A DNA stretch of 8,097 bases from Verrucomicrobiota bacterium (GCA_026397695.1 JAPLUJ010000689.1:1-8097), one strand, 5' to 3'. Positions 1 to 7,573 are shown, counted from the stretch's first letter. Program-made: numbers and translations. The notes: generated from the letters alone by a model not told the origin.

Positions 1-386
1 GGGAGGGTGCGCCGACCACCGCGGGAATTTGCTTTGCCAGATTGGCATGGCAAAGACAACTCCGCATTCTTTGCTATCACAATTTGTGATCTCAAAGATG
101 CTGGGTCGGAGCTTGCGGTCACAAATTGTGATCGCAAGGTTTCCGTTTCATTTTCAGTGAGTTGAAACATGAAATCGGCAGGAAACCGGTCAATGTTTCG
201 CTGAACGGCTTGATTGAGTGTGCCTGTGGTCACGCCATAAAGCTCCGCCAGATCGGAATCGAGTATAACCTTTTCGTGGCGGAGGTAATGCACCAGCGGA
301 GCGAGCTTCTCCGGGACGAGCATGGTGCCGGGAGCAGCCGCTTTGGCGTTTTCACGAGTGGGGATTGCGTTTTTCGTGGCGGGCAT
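1..386 (-). CDS. ORF6N domain-containing protein, N-terminal part (runs off left edge)
   Basis: Translating the minus strand from the ATG at 386 gives 128 open codons to the window edge. Residues around 22-80 read MLVPEKLAPLVHYL, then VILDSDLAELYGV, LNQAVQRN, RFPADFMFQLT and LRSQ. This is the diagnostic order of the ORF6N domain (KilA-N/ORF6N group, common in phage antirepressors and in chromosomal islands). The last visible residues, RGGRRTL, match the point where the family continues into a LPYAFTEQGVAM-like segment, so roughly the second half is outside the window. The ATG at 386 is the first start after an in-frame TAA at 396-398; the ATG at 323 is an alternative that begins right at the domain. 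No good ribosome binding site is visible. A likely role is DNA binding or regulation, often phage or mobile-element linked, but the biochemical function is not well defined. The gene has an in-frame 14-codon repeat of the LRSQ[FI]V segment. Confidence 0.85.
   Translation of the reverse strand, partial: MPATKNAIPTRENAKAAAPGTMLVPEKLAPLVHYLRHEKVILDSDLAELYGVTTGTLNQAVQRNIDRFPADFMFQLTENETETLRSQFVTASSDPASLRSQIVIAKNAELSLPCQSGKANSRGGRRTL
76..137 (-). repeat. In-frame 42-bp-spaced repeat with near-palindromic 13-mers
   Basis: TCACAATTTGTGA at 77-89 and TCACAAATTGTGA at 119-131 are reverse complements of each other, and each is a palindrome apart from its central base. Both are followed by GATC, one variable base and CAA. 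The 42-base spacing equals 14 codons, so on the minus strand the copies encode LRSQFV and LRSQIV in frame. It is most simply a small internal duplication within the ORF6N gene. Whether the palindromes bind a protein is unknown. Confidence 0.6.
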
Positions 387-493
387 GGGGAGATGTTAGG
401 TGTGGGTGTGGAGGATGGCGGGACAGGGCCGGCGGCGAGAGGCAATGAGATGAGAAAGGGAAGGCGCGTGCGGCGCGGTTCTTTCGCGGCACC

Positions 494-523
494 TTGGCGG
501 GCGTGTCTGGAGACGCGCGGTCC
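494..523 (+). repeat. REP-like palindromic repeat, copy 1
   Basis: This 30-base unit shares TTGGC, then GCG, GTCTGGAGAC and CGCGGTCC at identical spacing with the copy at 556-585. The core at 501-518 (GCGTGTCTGGAGACGCGC) folds into an 8-bp stem with a GG turn. One position is T opposite G, which would be a U-G wobble in plus-strand RNA. The trailing GGTCC makes the element directional, and both copies point the same way. Confidence 0.65.
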
Positions 524-555
524 GGCGGATGCGATGGCGGTTCTTGAGCGAGTCA

Positions 556-585
556 TTGGCATGCGAGTCTGGAGACTCGCGGTCC
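556..585 (+). repeat. REP-like palindromic repeat, copy 2
   Basis: This is the second copy, 62 bases after the first and in the same orientation. Its core at 563-580 (GCGAGTCTGGAGACTCGC) is a perfect inverted repeat with 8-bp arms around GG, followed by GGTCC. Relative to copy 1 the core differs at the variable stem positions while keeping the hairpin, which is typical of short interspersed palindromic elements. It lies in non-coding DNA. Confidence 0.7.
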
Positions 586-861
586 TTTTGGCGGGTGCTG
601 GATGGGGTGAGTTCAAAGTGGCGGATTTTTCCCGAACGGTCGGAATCTGGCAGAATTTGTTATTTTGGGGAAGGAGCAAGTGAGGCGGAGTGGGGAAAGT
701 TTCTTGTCATGGGTCAATGGTGGGAGAGGAGAAGAATTTGCTGGTGTTGGGTTTTCAGTTTGTAGGGAAGACGTGAGTTCTTCACGCAGTACGGACGCGG
801 TGAAAAGGTCGGAGGGGGTTCAGGATGACCGGTTCCAAGCCTGCCCGGCGGGCGCGTTCTA

Positions 862-884
862 GGCGCTCTCATCGAGAGCACGCC
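862..884 (-). terminator. Hairpin downstream of ftsH, possible 3' end structure
   Basis: The plus strand reads GGCG-CTCTC, loop ATC, GAGAG, a 2-base bulge CA, then CGCC. The innermost GCTCTC/GAGAGC arms (865-870 and 874-879) pair perfectly. It starts 51 bases beyond the ftsH stop on the transcribed strand. No T-run follows, so this is not a classical intrinsic terminator; it may stabilise or end the transcript by another route. Confidence 0.35.
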
Positions 885-934
885 ACCTCAAGAGTGGACC
901 ACCTCGGGGAATCCACTGTTAGATCGTGTTCACC

Positions 935-3292
935 TCATGCGGGAGCACCCACCGCGCCCGGGATCGGTCCGTCGTCCTCAGGGAGGTCTTCGCCAGCGGT
1001 TTTCGGCACGGGTTTTTTCTTGAACTCTTCGGGGACCGGCGGTGGTTTGGGAGCCGACGGTGGATTTTTCATTTCCCCGAACTCGATGATATCGCGCAGG
1101 TGGCTGGCATCCAGTGTTTCGAATTCCAGCAGCGCCTTGGCGATGAGCTCCACTTTATCGCGGCCCTTGTTGAGCACATGGGTGGCGGTTGCGTAGGCTT
1201 CATCGATGAGGCGTTTGATTTCGGCATCTATCATGCGGGCGGTGTCATCCGAATAGTTGCGCGGGCGGGCCAATTCGCGGGCGAGGAATACCGGGCCATC
1301 GCCTTCGCCGTATTCGACCATGCCGAGTTGCTCGCTCATGCCCCATTCGCAGACCATGTGGCGGGCGAGCGAGGTGGCCTGGCGGATATCACCGGATGCG
1401 CCGTTAGATACATCATTGCTATGGAAGCCTTCGGCGATGCGGCCGCCCATGGTGACGATGAGACTGGCGAGAGCTTCTTTTTTCTGGGTCGAGTATTTAT
1501 CGCCGTCGGGCAAAAACATGGTTGCGCCGAGGAAAGGACCGCGCGGAATGATGGTCACCTTGTGGAGCGGATGGGTGTCAGGCAGCACCATGTTGAGGTA
1601 TGCGTGACCGGCTTCGTGCCAGGCAGTGCCGGTTTTCTCCTTGTCGGACATCGCGAGACTACGGCGTTCGCGGCCCCAGCGGACTTTGTCGCGGGCTTCC
1701 TCCATTTCGTCGAGCGTCACCGCGCTCAGCCCGCGGCGTGCCGCGAGCAGCGCGGCTTCATTGACCAGGTTGGCCAGTTCCGCACCCGAAAACCCGGGCG
1801 TGCCGCGGGCAATTTTTGATAGATCAACGCCGACGGCGAGCTTGATTTTTCTAACATGGACACGCAGGATTTCCTCGCGGCCATTGACGTCGGGCAGGTT
1901 GATCGTGACTTGGCGGTCGAAGCGGCCCGGGCGGAGCAGCGCGGGGTCGAGCACGTCCGGGCGGTTGGTGGCGGCGATGATGATGACGCCCTCCTGGGTT
2001 TCGAAGCCATCCATTTCGACGAGCAATTGGTTGAGTGTTTGTTCGCGTTCGTCGTGGCCGCCGCCCATGCCGTGACCGCGGTGACGGCCGACGGCGTCGA
2101 TTTCATCGATGAAGATCAAGCAGGGCGCGTGTTTTTTCCCTTGTTCGAACATGTCGCGGACCCGCGAGGCGCCGACGCCCACGAACATTTCGACGAAATC
2201 CGATCCGGAGATTGAGAAGAACGGCACATCCGCCTCGCCGGCGATGGCGCGGGCTAACAGGGTTTTGCCGGTGCCTGGAGCGCCGACCATCAGCACGCCC
2301 TTGGGGATCGAACCGCCGAGTTTCTGGAACTTGCGCGGATCGCGCAGGAAATCCACGATTTCAAACAACTCTTCCTTGGCCTCCTGAATGCCCGCAACAT
2401 CCTTGAAGGTCACTTTGTTCCGATCCATGGTGAGCAGGCGTGCCTTGCTCTTGCCAAACGACAGCGCCCCGCGACCGGCGGATTTCATCTGCTGGCGGAA
2501 CAGGAAAAACAGAATGCCAATGACTAACAGAAATGGCAGGAAGGTGAACAGCGCGTTTTTCAGATAGTCCGTGGTGCGGTCATAACCAGCTTTGGTTTGC
2601 ACGAGTTTCTTCAGGTCGTCGGCGAGAATAGGGATGGAAACCGTGACGACCATCTGGGTGGCTTCGAGCGGTTTACCGGCGGCATCCTTCTTGGTGACAA
2701 GATTGATGCAGCGTTCGCGGGTGCCAACGATCACCGCATCCCGTGAACCCGCAGTGGTCAGCATGCGCAGCGGATTGACCGCATCGGTAGTCTTGATCTC
2801 ACCCTTGGCATTCGCCTTGCGGAATTCCGCCAGTGAAAGGGTTTCCACGTCACCCTCGATGGGCGTCTCGGCCTTGGTGGCGATTTGCTGCATGCGGATG
2901 TCCTCGCCGAGCATGTCACGGATTTGATCTCCCTGGAGGTCGAGATTGACGAGCACCCGGAAGTCGCCGCGTTTTTTCTCCGGATCCTTGGGTTCCACCA
3001 TTTCCGGAGCCACCCAACAAGAAATGGTCGCGTCATAAGCGCTGTCACTGGTGATGACCTTGAGCGGACGGCTCGGGTCATCGGTGATGACCCGGCCTTG
3101 GTCCCAGATCTGCCGGAACTGCGAATAGCTGAGGTTTTTGACCGATTTGTTCATCGGTTGCCAAAACGCCACCCCGAGAATGACCGCAGCGACCCCGAGC
3201 AAAACCAGCAAACGCCAATTGAACTCACTGGCATCGCCGGATGGCCGGTTCGGAGGATTCGGGGGAGGATTGGAATTCGGTGAGTCGGACAT
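935..3292 (-). CDS. ftsH: ATP-dependent zinc metalloprotease FtsH
   Basis: This 785-residue protein is a membrane-anchored AAA+ protease that unfolds and degrades misassembled membrane proteins and selected cytosolic substrates, working as a hexamer at the cytoplasmic membrane. A proline-rich N-terminus precedes transmembrane helix 1 (about 25-44). A periplasmic region of about 200 residues follows, then helix 2 (about 246-265). The AAA module carries Walker A GAPGTGKT (337-344), pore motif FVG (370-372), Walker B LIFIDE (392-397) and the second region of homology with R454 and R457. The zinc site is HEAGH (559-563), with D635 in [10 protein letters not shown] as the expected third ligand. 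All catalytic residues are present. The protein is longer than E. coli FtsH (about 645 residues), mostly because of the periplasmic part, where residues about 54-130 and 152-232 look like two copies of one domain. A proline/charged tail follows about residue 742. The start is the ATG at 3292; no clear ribosome binding site is seen. It is divergent from the neighbouring transporter gene. Confidence 0.97.
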   Translation of the reverse strand: MSDSPNSNPPPNPPNRPSGDASEFNWRLLVLLGVAAVILGVAFWQPMNKSVKNLSYSQFRQIWDQGRVITDDPSRPLKVITSDSAYDATISCWVAPEMVEPKDPEKKRGDFRVLVNLDLQGDQIRDMLGEDIRMQQIATKAETPIEGDVETLSLAEFRKANAKGEIKTTDAVNPLRMLTTAGSRDAVIVGTRERCINLVTKKDAAGKPLEATQMVVTVSIPILADDLKKLVQTKAGYDRTTDYLKNALFTFLPFLLVIGILFFLFRQQMKSAGRGALSFGKSKARLLTMDRNKVTFKDVAGIQEAKEELFEIVDFLRDPRKFQKLGGSIPKGVLMVGAPGTGKTLLARAIAGEADVPFFSISGSDFVEMFVGVGASRVRDMFEQGKKHAPCLIFIDEIDAVGRHRGHGMGGGHDEREQTLNQLLVEMDGFETQEGVIIIAATNRPDVLDPALLRPGRFDRQVTINLPDVNGREEILRVHVRKIKLAVGVDLSKIARGTPGFSGAELANLVNEAALLAARRGLSAVTLDEMEEARDKVRWGRERRSLAMSDKEKTGTAWHEAGHAYLNMVLPDTHPLHKVTIIPRGPFLGATMFLPDGDKYSTQKKEALASLIVTMGGRIAEGFHSNDVSNGASGDIRQATSLARHMVCEWGMSEQLGMVEYGEGDGPVFLARELARPRNYSDDTARMIDAEIKRLIDEAYATATHVLNKGRDKVELIAKALLEFETLDASHLRDIIEFGEMKNPPSAPKPPPVPEEFKKKPVPKTAGEDLPEDDGPIPGAVGAPA

Positions 3293-3369
3293 GGTGGCTT
3301 GATCATACCCGGACGACAGCGGCAGTGTGGCGCGGTAATCACACCCGCCGGAGCTTCCGAGAGCAAGTG

Positions 3370-3375
3370 AGTATA
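3370..3375 (-). promoter_or_regulatory. Candidate -10 element for ftsH
   Basis: The minus strand reads TATACT, a 5-of-6 match to the sigma-70 -10 consensus, 77 bases upstream of the ftsH ATG. No convincing -35 lies 16-18 bases upstream; that stretch is a pyrimidine-rich run. On the plus strand the same AT-rich island reads TATAAC (3372-3377), so it could also serve the divergent transporter gene, again without a good -35. Confidence 0.35.
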
Positions 3376-3451
3376 ACCGCTAAGAAGGAAAAGAAAAACC
3401 TTTTTTGCGCGGTTCTTGCGAGAGAGCGCCACATCTGCCTAGAACAAGCGC

Positions 3452-6400
3452 GTGGACCCACCCGTTCCATTCAAAGACCTTCATATCCCGTTCGGTCAGA
3501 CGCGTGTGGTGCGCTGGTTGCGGGCCATTCCGGGAGTGGCACGGCTGCGCGCCTTGCGCCCCGGCGCGGATGCCCAGGTGGGGGTGCTGATTGATGCGTT
3601 CGCGGCATTCGCCACCTTGGATGGCGAGCTCAGTCCGTTGGAGGCGGATTTGATTCTCGATATGCTGCGCAGCGCATTTCCCGAGGTGGACCACGGGTGG
3701 CTGGGACACCGTTTGCAACGTGCGGTGAGAAATCCCCGACCCTTGCAGAGTCTGGCGATCGAGTTGAAAAACAGCTACGATGATTCCGGCAAGCTGGCCA
3801 TAGGTCTGCAGTTGTTCACCTTGGTGGACGCCGCAGGCCGCTCGGAACGCAACCGGGCGACTTTCGAGGTGTTCATGCGCCGCTTGGGCCAGCCCGGGTT
3901 TGGCACGGCGATCCTGCGGGAAATGCGCGGGGATATCGGGCATCTTGGCACCGAGGAGCTGCCATTCGAACGCCTGATTTTCGGCAGGGCGGGTGCGGAT
4001 GTCATGCTGCCACCGGCGGCGGTGGATCATGAGTTCCGCGTTTACCGCGCCGGAGATGTCATGCTGGTTAGAAACACGGGTTCCGCACCGCTATGGATCC
4101 GGGGCAGATCGGTGGCCAGCGGCTCCTTCCTGCGGATGCGTGAGCGCCAACCGTTAGTCGTGCCGGGATGGACGCTGAGCTATGAGGCCCTGATGTTTTT
4201 CCTCGACGTGAAACGCACCGGCAACGCCCCGCTCATCTACTTGGAAGCGGGAGAAACCGGACTCACGGCCGAGCGAACCCGCAGCCGCCAGAGCGCCCTG
4301 CGGGTGCGCTTCGGATTGGACGCGGAAGTCGAGGCCTTGCAGGACACGGAGCTCCACGCGGGCAGCCGCGGACCTCTGAAAAAAGGTGATGTGGTCATCT
4401 GCCGCAATCATGAACGGCTGGGCGATGAGTTCGGCTTCAGCCTTTCCATCAACGATCTGCGGCGCAAGGCCAACCAATCAGCCAGACGCTTCCGCCTCGC
4501 CGGCGACCGCCAGGAATACCTGGTTTCCAACGACGCTGCCGCGCTGGCACATGGCGATCTGCTGTTAGGCCCGAAGCTTTCCCCGAAAGCGGTGCTGTTC
4601 ATCCGCTATGACGCGCAACGTGCGGAAGGCGAGTTGCAAATCCGCGAGAGCAACGGTCCGATCCTGGTGGATGGCGTGGCGGTGCGCCTCTCGGCCACTT
4701 TGAAGGATGGTTCGCTGATCCGCTTGTCCGGCAGCCAAGCGGTGCGCTGCCGTTTCAGCGAGGGTTTTCTCGATGAGGAACGGACACTCATAGAATCCTT
4801 GCAAGTAGAGGATTTGATTCATGATTTCGGGCCGGATGCGCGGGCGTTGGATCACATCAACTTCGAAGTGAAACGTGGCGAGATGCTCTGTATCATCGGC
4901 CCCAGCGGCAGCGGTAAAAGCACCCTGTTAGCCGTCCTCTCGGGCCAGCGGGAACCGACCCGCGGCAAGGTCAAACTCAACGGCATTTCCTTGTATGAAC
5001 GCTGCGAGCATCTGGTGCCGTTCATCGCCCACATGCCCCAGGAGGAGGCTCTCAATCCACAACTTACGGTGCGCGAACACCTGCGCCACGCCGTAACCAT
5101 CCGCCGCCCGGCGCTGTCACTCGCAGAACACGAACGCCGGGTGGACAGCATGCTCGCCGAGCTCGGCCTGCAAGCCATTGCACGCCGCCAGGTCGGCTCA
5201 CCCGGGGACAAGACCCTATCCAGCGGCGAGCGCAGCCGCCTGAATCTGGGCGTGGATCTGGGCAGCCGGGCCGAGGTGTTCCTGTTCGATGAACCGATCT
5301 CGGGGTTGTCATCCAAGGACTCTGAACACGTCGCGGAAACCCTGCGCTTGCTGGCACGTGAAAAAATCGTCATCGCCACGCTGCAGCGGCCCGGCGCGCC
5401 GGTGCTGCGTTTGTTCGACAAGGTGCTTCTGCTAGACAGTGGTGGACGCCTCGCCTACTTCGGCACCCCCGCCGGCATGGTCGGATACTTCCGCGACGCA
5501 TGCGACGAACTTGGCATCCCCCATCCATCGATCACCGCCAAATCCCCGCTGGCCGCAGACTTCGTCTTCGACGTGCTTGAAACCCCGCTCAGCGTGATCG
5601 GCGGCGGCTCCAACACAGGTGCGGCACGGCGATTCCCGCCGTCCTTCTGGCAGGAACGCTTTGAAAGCGCCGACCTCATACGCGCATTGCAGTCCGGCGG
5701 CGGACCGATCTCCCGGCTCGGCGAACCCAAAGCGGAGGAACGTCTCCCCTTGCCTCCCAAACCAGAACGGCGTCTGCATGCGATGATCGCCGTGTTCGCA
5801 ACCCACTTCCTGCGCTCCCTTCTATCAAAAATAAGAAACCGCGGGACGCTCTACAGCACCTGCCTGGAAGCTCCGTTGTTGGCGGCCTTGATCGCCATCA
5901 CCCTGCGCTCGTCGCCCAAAGGAATTTACGAATTCTCCAGCGCCCTGCACATCCCGGCCTATTTGTTTCTCAGCGCCACGGTGGCGATGTTTCTCGGTCT
6001 CACCAACTCGGCCACCGAAGTGCTGCGGGACCGCCCTATCCTGCGCCGTGAGCGCAATTGCCAACCGGGTGCCGCGTCCTATGTGGCGGCGAAGTTTTCG
6101 GCTCTGTGTCTGGTGGCGGCGGTCCAGTGTTTCACCTATCTGATTGTGGGAAACCACTTTCTGGAAATCGAAGGCATGTTGTTCTATCACTGGATGTGGA
6201 TGACCCTCACCGCCTGTACCGGCACCGCCATGGCGCTGGTGGTTTCCTCCATCGTCAAAACCGAGCGCGCCGCGCTGACCTCGGTGCCACTGTTGCTCGT
6301 GCCCCAAATGCTGCTGGCCGGCGCCCTGGTGCCCTACCACGAAATGAACCGCGGACTTTTCCAAAACGCCAGGGACATCCGCGAACGCGGCGGCGTGCCG

Positions 6401-7009
6401 GTGCCAGCCGCCGTCATGCCCCTGCGTTATGCTTATGAAGCCATGGTCGTCACCCAGGCGGTGAGCAATCCCTTCGAAATCGAACGCCTCCGCCTCCAAC
6501 GGCGCGTCGACCGCGTGCGCCATCTCGAAGCACCCATGACCGAAAAGGCCGCCGACCGCTTTGAACTCGTCAAGGAGGGACTGCGCCGCCTGCTCGCCGC
6601 CGGCGCATCGAACAAGGAAGAAGCCGCCGACCTGGTCACGCGCATCCGGCGGATTGCCAACACCGGCACCCGCATTGAAGTGGAGACCATGAAAGTCTGG
6701 CCAGAATGGGATCGCAAGGCTCGCCCGGCTTCCGAGTTTTTCGTCAACGAACGGATCGACCTGTTAGTCCGCGAGGCGGAAACATTCCGCAACGATTACC
6801 GCAACAAGGAACGCAGGATCGTCTTCCACGCCCTGACACAACCACTGCCATGGGCGGCGGATACCCCATCACCGACCGAACCGTACATGGAACCCACCGC
6901 CAATATCGACACCCGGGAATACTGCGGGTTCATCCTGCTCGGAATCGTGCTGGGCTGCGGTGCGGTCTCCACTCTGATCATTTCCCGCCAAAACCGCATG
7001 ACTCGTTAG
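3452..7009 (+). CDS. TerB-like/FHA-like/ABCG-type fusion transporter (ATPase plus ABC-2 permease)
   Basis: This 1185-residue protein is an ABC transporter half-molecule in ABCG order (ATPase before permease), probably a dimeric exporter in the cytoplasmic membrane; the cargo is unknown. Residues about 40-155 resemble a TerB-like domain, with the acidic motif DGELSPLE (57-64) and a second acidic repeat near D126. Residues about 194-257 and 308-438 are beta-rich, FHA-like regions; the clearest part is NGPILVDGVAV followed by LKDGSLIRL. The ATPase has Walker A GPSGSGKS (483-490), Q-loop Q530, signature LSSGE (589-593), Walker B FLFDEP (D613, E614) and D-loop SGLSSKDS. The H-loop site reads TLQRP, with Q645 where ABCG proteins have TIHQP. 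The permease has about six membrane segments (near 800-821, 829-855, 876-903, 910-936, 939-964, 1158-1181). A charged helical insert of about 190 residues lies between segments 5 and 6. The GTG start at 3452 is the first start after an in-frame TAG (3440-3442); no Shine-Dalgarno is visible. Confidence 0.88.
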   Translation: MDPPVPFKDLHIPFGQTRVVRWLRAIPGVARLRALRPGADAQVGVLIDAFAAFATLDGELSPLEADLILDMLRSAFPEVDHGWLGHRLQRAVRNPRPLQSLAIELKNSYDDSGKLAIGLQLFTLVDAAGRSERNRATFEVFMRRLGQPGFGTAILREMRGDIGHLGTEELPFERLIFGRAGADVMLPPAAVDHEFRVYRAGDVMLVRNTGSAPLWIRGRSVASGSFLRMRERQPLVVPGWTLSYEALMFFLDVKRTGNAPLIYLEAGETGLTAERTRSRQSALRVRFGLDAEVEALQDTELHAGSRGPLKKGDVVICRNHERLGDEFGFSLSINDLRRKANQSARRFRLAGDRQEYLVSNDAAALAHGDLLLGPKLSPKAVLFIRYDAQRAEGELQIRESNGPILVDGVAVRLSATLKDGSLIRLSGSQAVRCRFSEGFLDEERTLIESLQVEDLIHDFGPDARALDHINFEVKRGEMLCIIGPSGSGKSTLLAVLSGQREPTRGKVKLNGISLYERCEHLVPFIAHMPQEEALNPQLTVREHLRHAVTIRRPALSLAEHERRVDSMLAELGLQAIARRQVGSPGDKTLSSGERSRLNLGVDLGSRAEVFLFDEPISGLSSKDSEHVAETLRLLAREKIVIATLQRPGAPVLRLFDKVLLLDSGGRLAYFGTPAGMVGYFRDACDELGIPHPSITAKSPLAADFVFDVLETPLSVIGGGSNTGAARRFPPSFWQERFESADLIRALQSGGGPISRLGEPKAEERLPLPPKPERRLHAMIAVFATHFLRSLLSKIRNRGTLYSTCLEAPLLAALIAITLRSSPKGIYEFSSALHIPAYLFLSATVAMFLGLTNSATEVLRDRPILRRERNCQPGAASYVAAKFSALCLVAAVQCFTYLIVGNHFLEIEGMLFYHWMWMTLTACTGTAMALVVSSIVKTERAALTSVPLLLVPQMLLAGALVPYHEMNRGLFQNARDIRERGGVPVPAAVMPLRYAYEAMVVTQAVSNPFEIERLRLQRRVDRVRHLEAPMTEKAADRFELVKEGLRRLLAAGASNKEEAADLVTRIRRIANTGTRIEVETMKVWPEWDRKARPASEFFVNERIDLLVREAETFRNDYRNKERRIVFHALTQPLPWAADTPSPTEPYMEPTANIDTREYCGFILLGIVLGCGAVSTLIISRQNRMTR

Positions 7010-7017
7010 CCACGCAG

Positions 7018-7045
7018 CGGTTGTGAACCGTCTCTGTCCGGTTTT
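7018..7045 (+). terminator. Weak terminator-like hairpins after the transporter gene
   Basis: Three short segments, CGGTT (7018-7022), AACCG (7026-7030) and CGGTT (7039-7043), begin 9 bases after the transporter stop codon. The middle one can pair with either neighbour. The second pairing is followed by only a short T-rich stretch (TTGTTG). The stems are 5 bp, so this is a weak candidate for a transcript end before the lipoprotein gene. Confidence 0.3.
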
Positions 7046-7159
7046 GTTGCGGCCCACACCTTCCCAATTTCCTCTTGCGCTACGCTCCGTCCCGCGCTAG
7101 TGAAGCCGTTGCGTGAATCCCGTCACGGCATTCATCGGTCCCATCCAAGCCCCAACATC

Positions 7160-7519
7160 ATGCGTGCATTACTCTTTCTCCTCCCTCGCGTTCTTGCGGG
7201 CTGTGGCAGCAGTGGCAGCCCCGTCTCGCAACGTCAGATTTTGAGACAATCCCAAGCGGAAATCGCCCGCCGCGAGCCGTGGTCGGCGAGTGCCGCCATA
7301 TTCGTCGTCGAAGACCCCGATGACTCCGTTTACTTCTGGCGGCATGCTTGGAAATGGAAAGTTAGAGCCGGAGCCTTCAACTATGCCGACTACCCACGCT
7401 ACCAGGGGATCGACTTTGTGCCCGGCACCGAGCGCGAACTGCGCTTCACCCAGGATGGTTGCCTGATCGATTACATCAACCGCGGGAACCGCTGTCTGAG
7501 GCCGCTCACCACGGATTAG
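7160..7519 (+). CDS. Small hypothetical lipoprotein
   Basis: This 119-residue protein is not a family I recognise. The ATG at 7160 was chosen because it places a short hydrophobic signal directly before the lipobox LAGC, with the lipidated cysteine at residue 15. An in-frame GTG at 7100 would add 20 residues of non-signal-like sequence and is less likely. The mature protein begins with a Gly/Ser-rich linker, then a polar stretch (about 23-40), then an aromatic-rich region (about 57-86, with FWRHAWKWK and NYADYPRYQG). It ends with RFTQDGCLIDYINRGNRC, whose cysteines C101 and C112 could form a disulfide in the periplasm. P9 and R10 interrupt the signal's hydrophobic core, which is unusual. The gene is codirectional with the transporter but 150 bases away, so co-transcription is uncertain. 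The most likely location is the periplasmic face of a membrane. Confidence 0.7.
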   Translation: MRALLFLLPRVLAGCGSSGSPVSQRQILRQSQAEIARREPWSASAAIFVVEDPDDSVYFWRHAWKWKVRAGAFNYADYPRYQGIDFVPGTERELRFTQDGCLIDYINRGNRCLRPLTTD

Positions 7520-7573
7520 ACCGAGACGTCGATACCAATGGCGACACGACCTTGATGACCTCGAAGGCGTCCA

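Larger units (their letters stand above)
387..934. other. Intergenic region between ftsH and the ORF6N gene
   Basis: These 548 bases hold no convincing gene. The open frames here are low-complexity or run antisense to real genes, and their translations show no recognisable motif. The region contains two copies of a palindromic repeat (494-523 and 556-585), a hairpin near the ftsH stop codon (862-884), and a small inverted repeat CGTGA/TCACG at 772-786 with a 5-base loop. Both flanking genes are on the minus strand, so the region is the 3' flank of ftsH and the 5' flank of the ORF6N gene. No clear sigma-70 promoter for the latter was found. Confidence 0.6.

Noticed and set aside
396..679. Open minus-strand frame through the intergenic region
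   Set aside because: Its translation is low-complexity (Pro, Ser, Arg), contains the palindromic repeats, and runs out of frame into the ORF6N gene. It has no domain-like motif.
772..786. CGTGA/TCACG inverted repeat in the ftsH-ORF6N spacer as a regulator site or terminator
   Set aside because: The stem is only 5 bp, no T-run follows, and no second copy was seen; it could easily arise by chance.
926..1819. Long plus-strand frame (297 codons) antisense to ftsH
   Set aside because: It lies wholly opposite highly conserved FtsH coding sequence; a high-GC gene produces such antisense open frames by composition.
5825..6523. Minus-strand frame of 232 codons inside the transporter gene
   Set aside because: The His/Gly/Gln-rich translation is typical of the reverse of a membrane-protein gene, and the plus frame has clear permease features.
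4154..7009. All four in-frame TTA leucine codons of the transporter gene are followed by G, giving GTTAG-type words
   Set aside because: A rough count of GTTAG/CTAAC over the window (about 13) is close to expectation for this base composition, and the lipoprotein gene has a TTA followed by C, so the pattern is weak.
7100..7159. GTG at 7100 as the start of the lipoprotein gene
   Set aside because: It would bury the lipoprotein signal behind 20 polar residues; the ATG at 7160 gives a standard lipobox at position 15.
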